The notes: generated by a model not told the origin, from the letters alone. 32,999 nt of DNA from DALYLB01 sp046154695 (GCA_046154695.1 JBJXFI010000360.1:1-32999); one strand, 5' to 3'; positions 1-14,533 are shown, numbered from the stretch's first letter. A program made the numbers and translations.

Positions 1-147
1 ATCGATCGGACCCGCATTCCCGGTGATCCCGATCGCCGTCCGGTTCGCGCCCGGCATCGGATGCGCGCGATATCCCGCGGACTCGACCGCCTTGATGACG
101 CGCTCGATGTCGGCATCGCTCGCGCCCGAAGTCATTACGATCAGCAT
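1..147 (-). CDS. aroF: 3-deoxy-7-phosphoheptulonate (DAHP) synthase, N-terminal fragment cut by window edge
   Basis: This is the first 49 codons of a gene running off the left edge. The translation begins MLIVMTSGASDADIERVIKA and continues with GYRAHPMPGANRTAIGITG. That matches the small ferredoxin-like regulatory domain at the N terminus of the AroF/AroH-type (Thermotoga-like) DAHP synthase, the first enzyme of the shikimate pathway. The start is ATG at 147-145, preceded by a good Shine-Dalgarno sequence (GAGG, about 6 nt upstream on the minus strand). It lies 66 nt downstream of argS on the same strand, so the two may be co-transcribed, although a GC-rich stem-loop sits between them. The catalytic TIM barrel is outside the window. 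A stand-alone regulatory domain or another member of the family cannot be excluded from this fragment. Confidence 0.72.
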   Translation of the reverse strand, partial: MLIVMTSGASDADIERVIKAVESAGYRAHPMPGANRTAIGITGNAGPID

Positions 148-181
148 TCAGTCCTCGTATTCCAATGGGTCCCCCGGAGGG

Positions 182-199
182 GCCGAGCTGGCGCTCGGC
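182..199 (-). other. GC-rich stem-loop between argS and aroF
   Basis: A 7-bp perfect stem (GCCGAGC / GCTCGGC) with a 4-nt loop lies 15 nt beyond the argS stop codon, inside a C/G-rich stretch (about 169-213). There is no T-tract on the minus strand, so a classical intrinsic terminator is not supported. It may instead be an mRNA 3' hairpin or a small palindromic repeat. Confidence 0.4.
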
Positions 200-213
200 G
201 CTCCCCCCCCGGA

Positions 214-2214
<2,001 letters not shown>

Positions 2215-2266
2215 TGTAATTTTACTTGCAACCCTTTCTTCGCTGATGTCGATCCGCCCTGCCCGC

Positions 2267-2296
2267 TTGATCAACCCCCGCGCGGCGTGATATACA
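2267..2296 (+). promoter_or_regulatory. Sigma-70-type promoter for tRNA-Glu
   Basis: TTGATC (2267-2272) and TATACA (2291-2296) are separated by 18 nt, placing initiation near 2303, about 17 nt before the mature tRNA 5' end. The -35 box sits in the palindrome TTGATCAA. Confidence 0.55.
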
Positions 2297-2319
2297 ATCG
2301 TCGATCCCTTTGGATTTAC

Positions 2320-2395
<76 letters not shown>

Positions 2396-2419
2396 GACAA
2401 GACATTCAACAGACCCAAC

Positions 2420-2457
2420 GAGAGGGCGGCGCCAATGGGCCGCCCTCTCCATTTTTT
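2420..2457 (+). terminator. Rho-independent terminator of tRNA-Glu
   Basis: An 11-bp perfect stem (GAGAGGGCGGC, 2420-2430, pairing with 2439-2449) with an 8-nt loop is followed by six T residues (2452-2457). No T-tract follows the hairpin on the minus strand, so it serves the tRNA transcript rather than the oppositely oriented gene. Confidence 0.85.
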
Positions 2458-2485
2458 CTCCGCTCACCGCGCATTCCTCCCACGA

Positions 2486-6139
<3,654 letters not shown>

Positions 6140-6206
6140 AACTGACGCTGGCTACCTTTCTGATGGCGATATTGCGGGGTCATCGAGATTTTTCGAGACT
6201 TACAAG

Positions 6207-6234
6207 CTTATAACACCCGGCGATGACTTCACAA
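6207..6234 (-). promoter_or_regulatory. Candidate promoter for the 2-oxoglutarate dehydrogenase gene
   Basis: Read on the minus strand, TTGTGA (6234-6229) and TATAAG (6212-6207) are spaced by 16 nt, about 70 nt upstream of the start codon. This is inferred from consensus similarity only. Confidence 0.4.
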
Positions 6235-6376
6235 ATCCGACACGCGTGACCATCGGTGGACCGTGCGAGCGTAACGGAGAGGGCGTTTTGAATTTCGCTT
6301 TTTCAGCCGGACTCGCAGGCCGCAGAAGAGATGAGTTCCCAAACACCCCTTTGAAGGGATATCATTCTGAAAATTG

Positions 6377-9154
6377 ATGAACACAAACATGAAACGGACA
6401 TCATTCGCGGAGAGGAGTTGCCGTCTCGGGTGGATTTTTCTACTGTCGACGGTGTATGTCTCGGCGCGGGCGCAAAGCCCCGCGCCGATTCAGTCGCGGG
6501 CGGGCGAGATTCGTGTGGAAGTGCTCGATCCGGAGGGCAGCCCCATCGAGGCGGCGGGCAGGCTGGTGAACATCGCGACGGGCGTCGAGCATCGCTTTCA
6601 GACGGACGTCCGGGGCAAACACCGCCTGGATCGACTGGCCTTCGGCCGATACCGGTTGGAGATCCAGCGAAAAGGATTCGTCTCGCAGGCGGCGGTGATC
6701 GAGGTGCAATCGACGGCGCCGGTCACGCGCGCCATTACGCTGACGATCGGACCGCTGGCCTTCAACGTCGATGTCGTCGCCGCGACGCCGCTGCCCGGCG
6801 CTGATCTGGAGGCGGAGGAGGTCCCCGCTCCCGTGCAGGCCGCCCTGCGGCAGGATATCGAATCCAGCAACGCGCTCGACCTCTCCGATTTCCTGAACCG
6901 CCGCCTCCAGGGCGTGCACCTGAACGAGATCCAGGGAAATCCCTACCAGGCGGATCTCAATTATCGCGGTCATACGGCCTCGCCGCTGCTGGGAACGCCG
7001 CAGGGGCTGTCGGTCTATCTCGATGGGGTGCGGCTCAATCAGCCTTTCGGCGACGTTGTGAGCTGGGATCTGATCCCGCGCGCCGCGATCGCGGAGGTCG
7101 CGATGCTGCCCGGCTCGAATCCGCTCTTCGGGCTGAACACGCTCGGCGGAGCGCTGTCGATTCGGACCCGCGACGGAAACAGCGACCCGGGCACGGCCCT
7201 GGAGATGAGCGGCGGCGGTTTCGGGCGGCTGACGGGCGACCTGGAACATGGCGGCGCGAGCGGAAACGGCCTGCACTGGTTTCTCGCAAGCAGCCTGTTC
7301 TTTGAAGACGGCTGGCGCGCGGCCTCTCCATCGAACGTACGGCAGTTCTTCGGCAAGCTCGGCTGGCAGCGCGCGGCAACCACGATGGGATTGACCGTCG
7401 GCTATGCCAACAACTCGCTGGTCGGCAATGGGCTGCAGGAAGCGAGGTTTCTCGACCGTGATTACAGGAGCATTTACACCCGGCCGGATATCACCGCCCA
7501 TCGCGCGCCGTTTTTCGCCTTCAATGCGCGGCATGCGATTCATACGCGTGTGACGGCCTCCGGCAACGGGTATTTTCGCTCGATCCGAACGGAGACGCTC
7601 AATGGCGACGCCAACGAGGACTCGCTCGATCAGGATCTCTACCAGCCGAGCGCGGCCGAGCGCGCCGCGCTGGCCGCGGCGGGATATTCCGGATTTCCCG
7701 TAAGCGGCGCGACGGCGGCCAATACGCCCTTCCCCTTCTGGCGCTGCATCGCGCAATCGCTGCGGCGCGACGAGCCGGGGGAAAAGTGCAATGGCCTGCT
7801 CAACCGAACGCGGGGCAACCAATACAACTATGGCGGCGCCGGTCAACTGACGTGGACCGCGTTTCCGCGCGGCCTGCGCAATCAACTGACGGCGGGCGGA
7901 GCCCTTGACCGGAGCCTAGTGGACTTCCTGCAATCGACGCAGCTCGGCTACCTCAATCCGGACCGCGGCGTGACCGGCGTCGATTCGTTCGCGGACGGCG
8001 TGACGGGCGGCGAAGTGGACGGCGAGCCGTATGACACGCGGGTCGATCTCAACGGCCGCATTCAAACATTCAGTCTGTATGCGGCCGATTCGCTCTCTGT
8101 CGGCGGCAGGTGGACGCTCTCGCTCTCCGGGCGATACAACCGGACGACGGTCGACAATCGGGATCGCATTCACCCCGGCGGCGGCTCCGGCTCGCTGGAC
8201 GGCAGGCATGCCTTCGACCGGTTCAATCCGGCGGCGGGCCTGACGTTCCGGCCGTTGCGCCACCTGAGCGCCTATTTCAGCTACAGCGAAGGCAGCCGCG
8301 CGCCGACCTCGGTCGAGCTCGGCTGCGCGGATCCCGAAGAGCCATGCAAACTGCCCAACGCGATGGCGGGCGATCCACCGCTCCGACAGGTCGTCACCCG
8401 AACGCTCGAAGCCGGCATCCGCGGCGGGAGCGAAAGCCGCGTCGATTGGAACGTCGGCTGGTTTCGCGGCGAGAACCGAAACGACATCCTTTTCGTCGCC
8501 TCGGAACAGACGGGCTTCGGCTATTTCCGGAACTTCGGTCGAACGCGGCGGCATGGGTTGGAGGCGGCCCTTCACGCGCGTCTCTGGCGCTTCAGCGTCG
8601 GCGGCGGATATACCCTTCTCGACGCCGCCTATCAGAGCGAGGAGACCGTCAACGGCTCCAGCAACAGCGCGAGCGATGCCAGGGCGCCGGGGCTCGAAGG
8701 CCTGATCGAGATCGAACCGGCCGCGCGAATCCCGCTGATTCCCCGGCATATGCTGAAGCTCTTCACGGATCTTCGGGCGTCCCGAAAACTCTCCGTCAAC
8801 TTCGGCCTGCAGGCGATGTCGAGTTCCATTGCGCGCGGCAATGAGAACAATCTGCACGAGCCCGACGGAGTCTATTATTTCGGCGAGGGAGAGTCCCCGG
8901 GGTATGCCGTCGCCCATCTCGCCGCGCGGTATCAACTGCGTCCGCGTGTGGAAATCTTCGCGCGGATCAACAATCTCTTCGATCGGCGGTATTACACTGC
9001 CGCGCAGCTCGGGCCGACGGCCTTCACGGCGGACGGCAGCTTCATCGCGCGCCCTTTCGCGGCCGTCGATGGCGAGCACCCCCTGCAGCGCGCCACTTTT
9101 CTGGCGCCGGGCGCGCCCCGCGGAATGTGGGGCGGAATCCGGGTGAGGTTTTAA
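6377..9154 (+). CDS. TonB-dependent outer-membrane receptor with N-terminal carboxypeptidase-regulatory-like domain
   Basis: The product is a 925-residue outer-membrane transporter of unknown ligand. A signal peptide (about the first 30 residues, ending near SARAQS) precedes a carboxypeptidase-regulatory-like beta-sandwich (about 40-120, GEIRVEVLDPEGSPIEAAGR). A plug domain (about 150-260) contains RGHTASPLLGTPQGLSVYLD, then AEVAMLPGSNPLFGLNTLGG. A 22-strand-type barrel ends in an aromatic residue (GGIRVRF), as outer-membrane proteins do. FARINNLFDRRYY near the C terminus is typical of classical metal-chelate or vitamin receptors, unlike the Oar-like receptors elsewhere in the window. In-frame starts cluster at TTG 6374, ATG 6377 and ATG 6389. 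The last, giving MKRTSFAERSCRLGW, is equally plausible, and none has a well-spaced Shine-Dalgarno. A methyltransferase and a cyclase-family gene follow on the same strand. Confidence 0.9.
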   Translation: MNTNMKRTSFAERSCRLGWIFLLSTVYVSARAQSPAPIQSRAGEIRVEVLDPEGSPIEAAGRLVNIATGVEHRFQTDVRGKHRLDRLAFGRYRLEIQRKGFVSQAAVIEVQSTAPVTRAITLTIGPLAFNVDVVAATPLPGADLEAEEVPAPVQAALRQDIESSNALDLSDFLNRRLQGVHLNEIQGNPYQADLNYRGHTASPLLGTPQGLSVYLDGVRLNQPFGDVVSWDLIPRAAIAEVAMLPGSNPLFGLNTLGGALSIRTRDGNSDPGTALEMSGGGFGRLTGDLEHGGASGNGLHWFLASSLFFEDGWRAASPSNVRQFFGKLGWQRAATTMGLTVGYANNSLVGNGLQEARFLDRDYRSIYTRPDITAHRAPFFAFNARHAIHTRVTASGNGYFRSIRTETLNGDANEDSLDQDLYQPSAAERAALAAAGYSGFPVSGATAANTPFPFWRCIAQSLRRDEPGEKCNGLLNRTRGNQYNYGGAGQLTWTAFPRGLRNQLTAGGALDRSLVDFLQSTQLGYLNPDRGVTGVDSFADGVTGGEVDGEPYDTRVDLNGRIQTFSLYAADSLSVGGRWTLSLSGRYNRTTVDNRDRIHPGGGSGSLDGRHAFDRFNPAAGLTFRPLRHLSAYFSYSEGSRAPTSVELGCADPEEPCKLPNAMAGDPPLRQVVTRTLEAGIRGGSESRVDWNVGWFRGENRNDILFVASEQTGFGYFRNFGRTRRHGLEAALHARLWRFSVGGGYTLLDAAYQSEETVNGSSNSASDARAPGLEGLIEIEPAARIPLIPRHMLKLFTDLRASRKLSVNFGLQAMSSSIARGNENNLHEPDGVYYFGEGESPGYAVAHLAARYQLRPRVEIFARINNLFDRRYYTAAQLGPTAFTADGSFIARPFAAVDGEHPLQRATFLAPGAPRGMWGGIRVRF

Positions 9155-9159
9155 CGGCG

Positions 9160-9192
9160 GTTGCCGGTTGGTGACAGCCAACTACCGGCAAC
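9160..9192. repeat. Imperfect palindromic repeat, GCCGGTTG family
   Basis: GTTGCCGGT...TGG (9160-9171) faces its near-complement CCAACTACCGGCAAC (9178-9192). It begins 5 nt after the receptor stop codon and ends 17 nt before the next start. Related sequence overlaps stop codons at 27451-27467 and 27637-27653. Confidence 0.5.
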
Positions 9193-9209
9193 AGGCAACA
9201 GGCAACCAA

Positions 9210-9830
9210 ATGGGAATCTATTCGAAACACATCTTTCCGAGAATCCTGGATCTGATGCTCGGCGCGCCGGAGATGGACAGGTATCGCCGCGCGGCGCTCG
9301 CCGCCGCGCATGGCCGCACGCTGGAGATCGGGTTCGGGACGGGATTGAATCTGGCGCATTATCCGCCGGCGGTGACGGATTTGACGGTCATCGATTCCGA
9401 GGACATGCTGCGCGGGCGCGTGGAGAAGCGCATCGCCGCCTGCCCGATTCCCGTCACCCGAATGCAGATCGACGCGCAGGGCAGGCTTCCCTTCGAGGAT
9501 CGATCCTTCGACGCGGTCGTCACGACCCTGACGCTCTGCTCGATCGAGAACACCGCGCCGGCGCTGGCCGAGATCCGCCGCGTCCTGAAACCCGAGGGAG
9601 AGTTCGTCTTCTGGGAACACGGGCGCAGCGACGACCCCGACGTCGCCCGGCGCCAGGATCGATTCAATCCCCTGCAAAGGATCATCGGCGCCGGGTGCAA
9701 CCTGAACCGGCCGATCGACCGGCTGATCCGCGAGGCCGGGTTCGAGATCCGCGACCTCGATCGATTTCTCATGCCCAAATCACCCCGTATCCTCGCGGAG
9801 ATGTATCGCGGCGTGGCCGCATCCCGCTGA
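9210..9830 (+). CDS. Class I SAM-dependent methyltransferase
   Basis: The 206-residue protein has the Rossmann methyltransferase core: motif I LEIGFGTGLNL (residues 38-48), an acidic residue at the end of strand 2 (VIDSED, Asp62), a motif II region DAVVTTLTLCSIE, and motif III ALAEIRRVLKPEGEFVFWEH. The overall pattern, including the C-terminal AGFEIRDLDRF, resembles the small UbiE/METTL7-like group that methylates lipids or thiols, but the substrate cannot be read from sequence. The frame is open upstream to a TTG at 9168, yet that would translate through a palindromic repeat. ATG 9210, giving MGIYSKHIFPRILDLML, aligns better with the fold even though no clear Shine-Dalgarno precedes it. It sits 55 nt after the receptor gene and 21 nt before the cyclase gene. 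Confidence 0.85.
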   Translation: MGIYSKHIFPRILDLMLGAPEMDRYRRAALAAAHGRTLEIGFGTGLNLAHYPPAVTDLTVIDSEDMLRGRVEKRIAACPIPVTRMQIDAQGRLPFEDRSFDAVVTTLTLCSIENTAPALAEIRRVLKPEGEFVFWEHGRSDDPDVARRQDRFNPLQRIIGAGCNLNRPIDRLIREAGFEIRDLDRFLMPKSPRILAEMYRGVAASR

Positions 9831-9851
9831 ATAATCGACAAGGAGCTGAGC

Positions 9852-10709
9852 ATGCGCCAATCTCACAAGCTGCTGCTGGCCGCCGCGGCGGCGCTGATCG
9901 TCACCATGATCTTTCTGTTGGTCAATCGCACCTCCGAGGCGCCGGACAAGGACGCGGCGTCGCGCCCGCTTACCCCTTCGGAGAAATCCCTCGACCTGGA
10001 CGAGGCGAAGCTGATCGACCTGACCTACAGTTTCGACGACAAGACCATCTATTGGCCGACGGCGAAGCCGTTTCAGTGGGAGAGGGAGGCGTGGGGCCCG
10101 TCGAAGGGCGGGTATTGGTATGCCGCCGCGCGATACCAGGCCAGCGAGCATGGAGGGACGCACCTCGACGCGCCCATCCATTTCGGCGAGGGCCGGTCCG
10201 CCGCCGATGAGATTCCGCTCTCCCGTCTGATCGGGCCGGCCGTCGTGATCGGCATCGCGGCCGCCTGCGCCCGCGATGCCGACTACCGGCTGCAGGCCGG
10301 CGACCTGACCGAGTGGGAATCCCGCAATGGCCGGATTCCCGAGAATGCCATCCTGCTCGTACACACCGGATGGGGAAAGTTCTGGCCCGACAAGAAGCAG
10401 TATCTGGGCACGGACGCGCCGGGCGATACAGCCAATCTCCATTTTCCCGGCGTCTCACGCGAGGCCGCCGAATTTCTGGCCAAAGAGCGCAAGATCGACG
10501 GCATCGGCATCGATACCGCCAGCATCGACCACGGGCCGTCCCGGGATTTCATCGCCCATCAGATTCTCAACGGAGCCAATATCTACGGCCTCGAAAACCT
10601 CGCCAATCTCGACCGGCTGCCGGCCCGGGGCGCGACGGTCATCTCTCTTCCGATGAAGATCAAGGGCGGCACGGGCGGCCCGGTCCGCATCATCGCCCTG
10701 CTGCCCTGA
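9852..10709 (+). CDS. Cyclase-family (kynurenine formamidase-like) metal hydrolase, membrane-anchored
   Basis: The 285-residue product begins with a hydrophobic segment (residues 8-24, LLLAAAAALIVTMIFLL), suggesting export with a retained N-terminal anchor. The rest is the cyclase/KynB fold: LIDLTYSFDDKTIYWP at the start, the metal-binding signature HGGTHLDAPIHF (residues 100-111, with His100, His104, Asp106 and His110 as likely ligands), and the downstream GIDTASIDHGPS block. Family members hydrolyse N-formylkynurenine or cyclic amide or ester substrates; the actual substrate is unknown. A good Shine-Dalgarno (AAGGAG) precedes ATG 9852. The gene likely shares a transcript with the methyltransferase 21 nt upstream. 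Its last 20 nt overlap the 3' end of the convergent GxxExxY gene. Confidence 0.88.
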   Translation: MRQSHKLLLAAAAALIVTMIFLLVNRTSEAPDKDAASRPLTPSEKSLDLDEAKLIDLTYSFDDKTIYWPTAKPFQWEREAWGPSKGGYWYAAARYQASEHGGTHLDAPIHFGEGRSAADEIPLSRLIGPAVVIGIAAACARDADYRLQAGDLTEWESRNGRIPENAILLVHTGWGKFWPDKKQYLGTDAPGDTANLHFPGVSREAAEFLAKERKIDGIGIDTASIDHGPSRDFIAHQILNGANIYGLENLANLDRLPARGATVISLPMKIKGGTGGPVRIIALLP

Positions 10710-11100
10710 AGAGCCGCCGAATCTCAAGCGCCGGGGCGCCGAAATTGATCACCAGACCGTGGGCAAGCTGCGCCGCCGCGAGATACCCGGTCGCCTGAAG
10801 CAGATGCTCGGGCCGCAGCGCCGGACACGTCTTCAATTCGACCAGCAGCGTTCCCTCCACCACCAGGTCGGCGACGAAGCTCCCGAGATGCGTCCCATCC
10901 TCGTCGTGCACGCTCATCGGATGCTGCTGCTCGACCACAAACGCCAGCCCGCGCAGCCGATGGGCCAGGGCGTTCTCATAGACCTTCGCCAGATGGCCAT
11001 GACGCAGATAGCGATGGATGGCCGCGCACTCCTCCCGAATCACCTCGCACAGATCCTCGATTCCGGCGTCAATGCCGATTTCTTCGCAAGATTCGATCAT
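10690..11100 (-). CDS. GxxExxY family protein (PD-(D/E)XK nuclease-like fold)
   Basis: This 136-residue cytoplasmic protein belongs to a common family of unknown function with a restriction-endonuclease-like fold. The conserved pieces are the helix GHLAKVYENAL (residues 35-45), then SFVADLVVEG with Asp78 and LLVELKTC with Glu88 and Lys90, forming a D...ExK active-site pattern, and finally LLQATGYLAAAQLAHGLVINFGAP. The name-giving motif normally reads G-x-x-E-x-x-Y; here the Glu is Ala (G-H-L-A-K-V-Y), a deviation worth noting. ATG 11100 is chosen over the upstream ATG at 11160 because GAGG lies about 6 nt before it. The gene is flanked by repeat sequence on its 5' side and overlaps the cyclase gene tail-to-tail by 20 nt. 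Confidence 0.85.
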   Translation of the reverse strand: MIESCEEIGIDAGIEDLCEVIREECAAIHRYLRHGHLAKVYENALAHRLRGLAFVVEQQHPMSVHDEDGTHLGSFVADLVVEGTLLVELKTCPALRPEHLLQATGYLAAAQLAHGLVINFGAPALEIRRLFRAAGR

Positions 11101-11130
11101 TCGTTCCTCGATGTTCCCAGTTCCCTGCCT

Positions 11131-11278
11131 GTCTGAAAGCGGAGCTTCAGACGGGCGCACGTTCGGAGTTCCGCGTTTACGGGGTCTTTGAAATATACAA
11201 AATATTCATTGACCGCCTGAAGGCGGAACTCCAAACGGGCGCCCGTTCCATTCAAAGCTGCAGAGCGGAACTCCGAAC
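11131..11278. repeat. Composite palindromic repeat locus (GGAGTTCCGC family)
   Basis: Three cores lie here: GTTCGGAGTTCCGC forward at 11161-11174, GCGGAACTCC reversed at 11223-11232, and a reversed GCGGAACTCCGAAC at 11265-11278. The first two form an inverted pair (11161-11184 and 11213-11236) around a 28-nt AT-rich interior (11185-11212). A further hairpin, GTCTGAA/TTCAGAC, occupies 11131-11152. The locus fills the space between two minus-strand genes and directly abuts the stop codon of the Oar-like receptor (11279-11281). Confidence 0.8.
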
Positions 11279-14200
11279 CTAAAACGCGAGCTTCACGCCC
11301 ATCCGCATCGCGCGGGGCTTGACCGTTCGCGCGGGAACCAGAAAATCGCCCGCGCCCGCGGGGGTGAAATCGACGAACTCCGCGCCGAAGCTGAAGACCG
11401 TCGCGTTGAGCGGATTGAACGATTCGAGCTGGAACTCGAGGCGGAGCCGTTCCGCCAGCCGGAACTCGCGCGACACGCGCAGATTGAGCGTGTGCGTCCG
11501 CGGTCCGCGCCCGGCATTGCGCGGCAGGTCGCCGGTGGACCCGATGATCGGGAGCGAAAAGGCGTCCGCGAGCGAATCGCCCACCGGCTCTCCCGGCCGC
11601 CGCCAGCGTATTTGGCGGATGTTGCCGGTGAAGACCGGGCGATCGTTGCTGACGTCGTCGAGGTTCCGGTCGTTTCCATTGACGCCGATGTTGAAGGGGC
11701 GCGAAGAGCTGAAATTGAGGATTCCGGCCAGCCGCCAGCCGCCGAGCCATCGCGGCGCGCCGTAATCTCCGCTGAGCGCGAGGCGATGGCGGGCATCGAG
11801 CAGGCTGAGACTCCATTCCCGATCGAAATCTCCCGCGACGAGCGGCGAGGAGGTATTGACCACGCCATCGTCCCGCAACCTGCTCAGGGTATAGGAGGCG
11901 CGAAGGTGTCCGCGGCGGGTAAAGCGGGTCTGCAGTTCGAGGCCCAGCCCATGATACCGGCTGTTTCCCCGCGCCTGAAGCTCCTCGATCTGGGTCAGCG
12001 ACGGGTCCGGGCGAAGCCCGCGAATCGCCGCGAGGGCCGCGCGCAATCCGCTGGTCGCATTGCTGGTCGATGGATTGGCCAGTCCGAAGACGACGACGGT
12101 TCCGCGCCCCTCGCGGATCGTCTGGGTGGGCGTCGCGGTTCGATTGAACCGTACGATGTCCGCATTGCCGGTCGTCGTGATCGGACGCTGCCCGGTCAGC
12201 GGATCGCGCCGGTTGTCGAAATCGCGGGAGGTGAGATAGTCCGTGAAATCGCCATATCCCTCCGGCAGCCGGGCCGCGTTCGCATTGCTCTCCCGCCACA
12301 AATGGAGCCCGCGGCTGAAGACATAGTTGGCCTCGAACCGCAGATTGCGCCCCAGCTCCCGCTCGAATCCCAGCGAGGCCTGATAACTTTCCGGCACCCG
12401 AAAGCCGGGCTCCAGCCGGCGGATAAACCCGGCTTCGCGAACACCGAACTGGCCGATGCGCGGATCGCCCGCGCGCAATACCCCGGGAAAGCTCAATGAA
12501 GAGAGGAGCCCGGCGGCCCCGGGCGCGTTCGTGTCGACGCGAATCGTTTTCGAGGTCAGCGTGTAATCGTCAAGCGTGCGAAGCAGCGCGCGATTGTAGA
12601 AGATGCCCGCGCCCGCCCGGACGACCGTTTTCGTCGAGGCCCGGGGGTCCCATGCCACCGCGGCCCGCGGCCCCGAATTGTTTCGATCCCGCAGGATCGT
12701 CTCGTTGTCCCATCTGATGCCGGCGGCCAGGGTGAGATTCCGCCGCGGCCTCCAGTCCTCCTGCGCGAAGAGGCCGATATAGGTGTTTCGCAGCCCCGAA
12801 TCGGTGAAGAATCGATGCTCGTACCGCGCGGGCCGGTTCTTCAGAAAATCGGCCAGGGTGGCGAAGGTGAAGGTTCCCGTCGCGTCGGTCAGATCGACGA
12901 ACCGCGAACGAAGGATCTGAAGATCGCCGCCGACGCGCACCGTATGCGAGCCCCGGGGAAGGTGCAGGACCTCCTGCGCCTGGGTCCGTTCCTCGCGGCG
13001 ATCCGTTCCGCCGATCGTGCTCGCGCCCGCGACAAGCTGGCCCCGGCGGGTGAAGGGATTGGCCGCCGAATTTCCGATGATATCGCGCGGATCATCGATG
13101 TCGATCAACGCGACCGGCGCCATTCCCGGGGGCGCATCGGCCGGACTCAATCGCGAGAATTGAACGCGAAGGCTGTTGACCGTCCGCGGCGTTACGATGA
13201 AGTTGTCCGCGAGGGCGATCGATCCGCTGTCCCTTCCCGCGCGCCGGAGCGTTTCGAGCATGCGCCGCCCCCCGGGAAACCCGCGCTCATCGCGATTGCG
13301 CGCCAGTGTGACAAGCGCGAAGCCGTCGTGCTTTCCGCCGGGCCGGATGTCGATCCGGGCCTGAAACGTATCCGCCGCGCGCGGCGTCGTCACCTGGCGG
13401 TCGTACAACCCGACGGCCGCTCCATCGTTCACGATGACGGGGGTGCCGCTTTTGTCGCGGGCCGAAAATCCCAGATTGGCGCCGTTCGGCGCGGGCAGCG
13501 GAAATGCGGGATTGCTTTCGAAGGGCAGGAGCGCCTCGATCTCGGCGCGATCATAGACATAATCCCGCTCATAGGCCGCAAACCAGAAGACGCGGTTCCG
13601 AACGAGCGGCCCGCCCGCCGAGAGGGCCGGATTCTGATTCTGATAGGGCAGCCGGCGCGCGCGCGCCGGGTCGGCGTTTCGCCGGAATCCATTGGCGTTC
13701 AGACTCTCGTCGCGAAAGTAATGAACGCCCTGCCCGTGAAACCGATTCGCGCCGCCGCGCAATCGCAGATTGACGCGCCCGCCGGAAGCGCGGCCATACT
13801 CGGCCGAGAACTGATTGGCGATAACCTGCACCTCTTCAACCGCCTGCGTGGAGGGGATGAATCGTTCGCGCGCGGCGCGATCGTCGTTGTTGTCGAGCCC
13901 CTCGATCGTCAGATTGTTCGAAAAGGGCGCCCCGCCGTTGAGGGCGAAGATTCCCGCCTCCTCGGGCGCCCGGCGATAATTATCGCGGCGATCGCCTTCC
14001 GCCAGATCCCGTTCGCTGAGCGCGGGCGCCGCCGCTCCCGCGAGCGTGAAGATCAGATCGAAGGGATTCCGGGTCTCGGTCGGAATCCGGTCGACCTCCC
14101 CCCGCGTCACCGTCGCGCCGACGACGGTTCGCGAACCGTCGACCAGCCGCTGGTCATTTCCGGCATCGATCGTGATCTCCGCCGCCACCGCCGCGGGATC

Positions 14201-14533
14201 GAGGCTGAAATTCCGCCGAATCGACGCCCCGGCCAACGCGCGCAGGCTCTCCAGGCGAACGGCCCGGAATCCCTCCGCCTCCACGCGCAACTGATAAATT
14301 CCGGGGGCGAGCATCGTGAATCGATATCCCCCCTCGCCGTCGGTCATCGTCTCCCGCTCGCCCCCGCCCGCCGCGCCGCGGACAATCACCCGCGCGTTCG
14401 GAATCCGATGGCCGTTGACATCGGCCACGACCCCCTCGAATCGAACATGGTCCAGATCATCCGCCGATGCGACCATCATTGAAGCGAGAACAAAAATCAG
14501 GCAGGCAAGCGCAGACAAAGGTCTGCTGGTCAT
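11279..14533 (-). CDS. Oar-like TonB-dependent receptor with carboxypeptidase-regulatory domain
   Basis: The 1084-residue product is an outer-membrane protein of the Oar/CarboxypepD_reg type typical of Acidobacteriota. A signal peptide (about 1-24, LACLIFVLASMMVASA) precedes the regulatory-like beta-sandwich (about 30-115, with RFEGVVADVNGHRIPNARV and GEGGYRFTMLAPGIYQLRVE). The plug region (about 130-260) includes NNLTIEGLDNND and VQVIANQFSAEYGRASGG. The large barrel starts with GANRFHGQGVHYFRDESLNANGF-like sequence and ends ...GVKLAF. The ligand is unknown; relatives are thought to import oligosaccharides or peptides. ATG 14533 has a strong Shine-Dalgarno (GGAGGT, 5 to 6 nt upstream). A well-spaced promoter lies about 75-105 nt upstream. 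The stop codon is directly followed by a palindromic repeat. Confidence 0.92.
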   Translation of the reverse strand: MTSRPLSALACLIFVLASMMVASADDLDHVRFEGVVADVNGHRIPNARVIVRGAAGGGERETMTDGEGGYRFTMLAPGIYQLRVEAEGFRAVRLESLRALAGASIRRNFSLDPAAVAAEITIDAGNDQRLVDGSRTVVGATVTRGEVDRIPTETRNPFDLIFTLAGAAAPALSERDLAEGDRRDNYRRAPEEAGIFALNGGAPFSNNLTIEGLDNNDDRAARERFIPSTQAVEEVQVIANQFSAEYGRASGGRVNLRLRGGANRFHGQGVHYFRDESLNANGFRRNADPARARRLPYQNQNPALSAGGPLVRNRVFWFAAYERDYVYDRAEIEALLPFESNPAFPLPAPNGANLGFSARDKSGTPVIVNDGAAVGLYDRQVTTPRAADTFQARIDIRPGGKHDGFALVTLARNRDERGFPGGRRMLETLRRAGRDSGSIALADNFIVTPRTVNSLRVQFSRLSPADAPPGMAPVALIDIDDPRDIIGNSAANPFTRRGQLVAGASTIGGTDRREERTQAQEVLHLPRGSHTVRVGGDLQILRSRFVDLTDATGTFTFATLADFLKNRPARYEHRFFTDSGLRNTYIGLFAQEDWRPRRNLTLAAGIRWDNETILRDRNNSGPRAAVAWDPRASTKTVVRAGAGIFYNRALLRTLDDYTLTSKTIRVDTNAPGAAGLLSSLSFPGVLRAGDPRIGQFGVREAGFIRRLEPGFRVPESYQASLGFERELGRNLRFEANYVFSRGLHLWRESNANAARLPEGYGDFTDYLTSRDFDNRRDPLTGQRPITTTGNADIVRFNRTATPTQTIREGRGTVVVFGLANPSTSNATSGLRAALAAIRGLRPDPSLTQIEELQARGNSRYHGLGLELQTRFTRRGHLRASYTLSRLRDDGVVNTSSPLVAGDFDREWSLSLLDARHRLALSGDYGAPRWLGGWRLAGILNFSSSRPFNIGVNGNDRNLDDVSNDRPVFTGNIRQIRWRRPGEPVGDSLADAFSLPIIGSTGDLPRNAGRGPRTHTLNLRVSREFRLAERLRLEFQLESFNPLNATVFSFGAEFVDFTPAGAGDFLVPARTVKPRAMRMGVKLAF

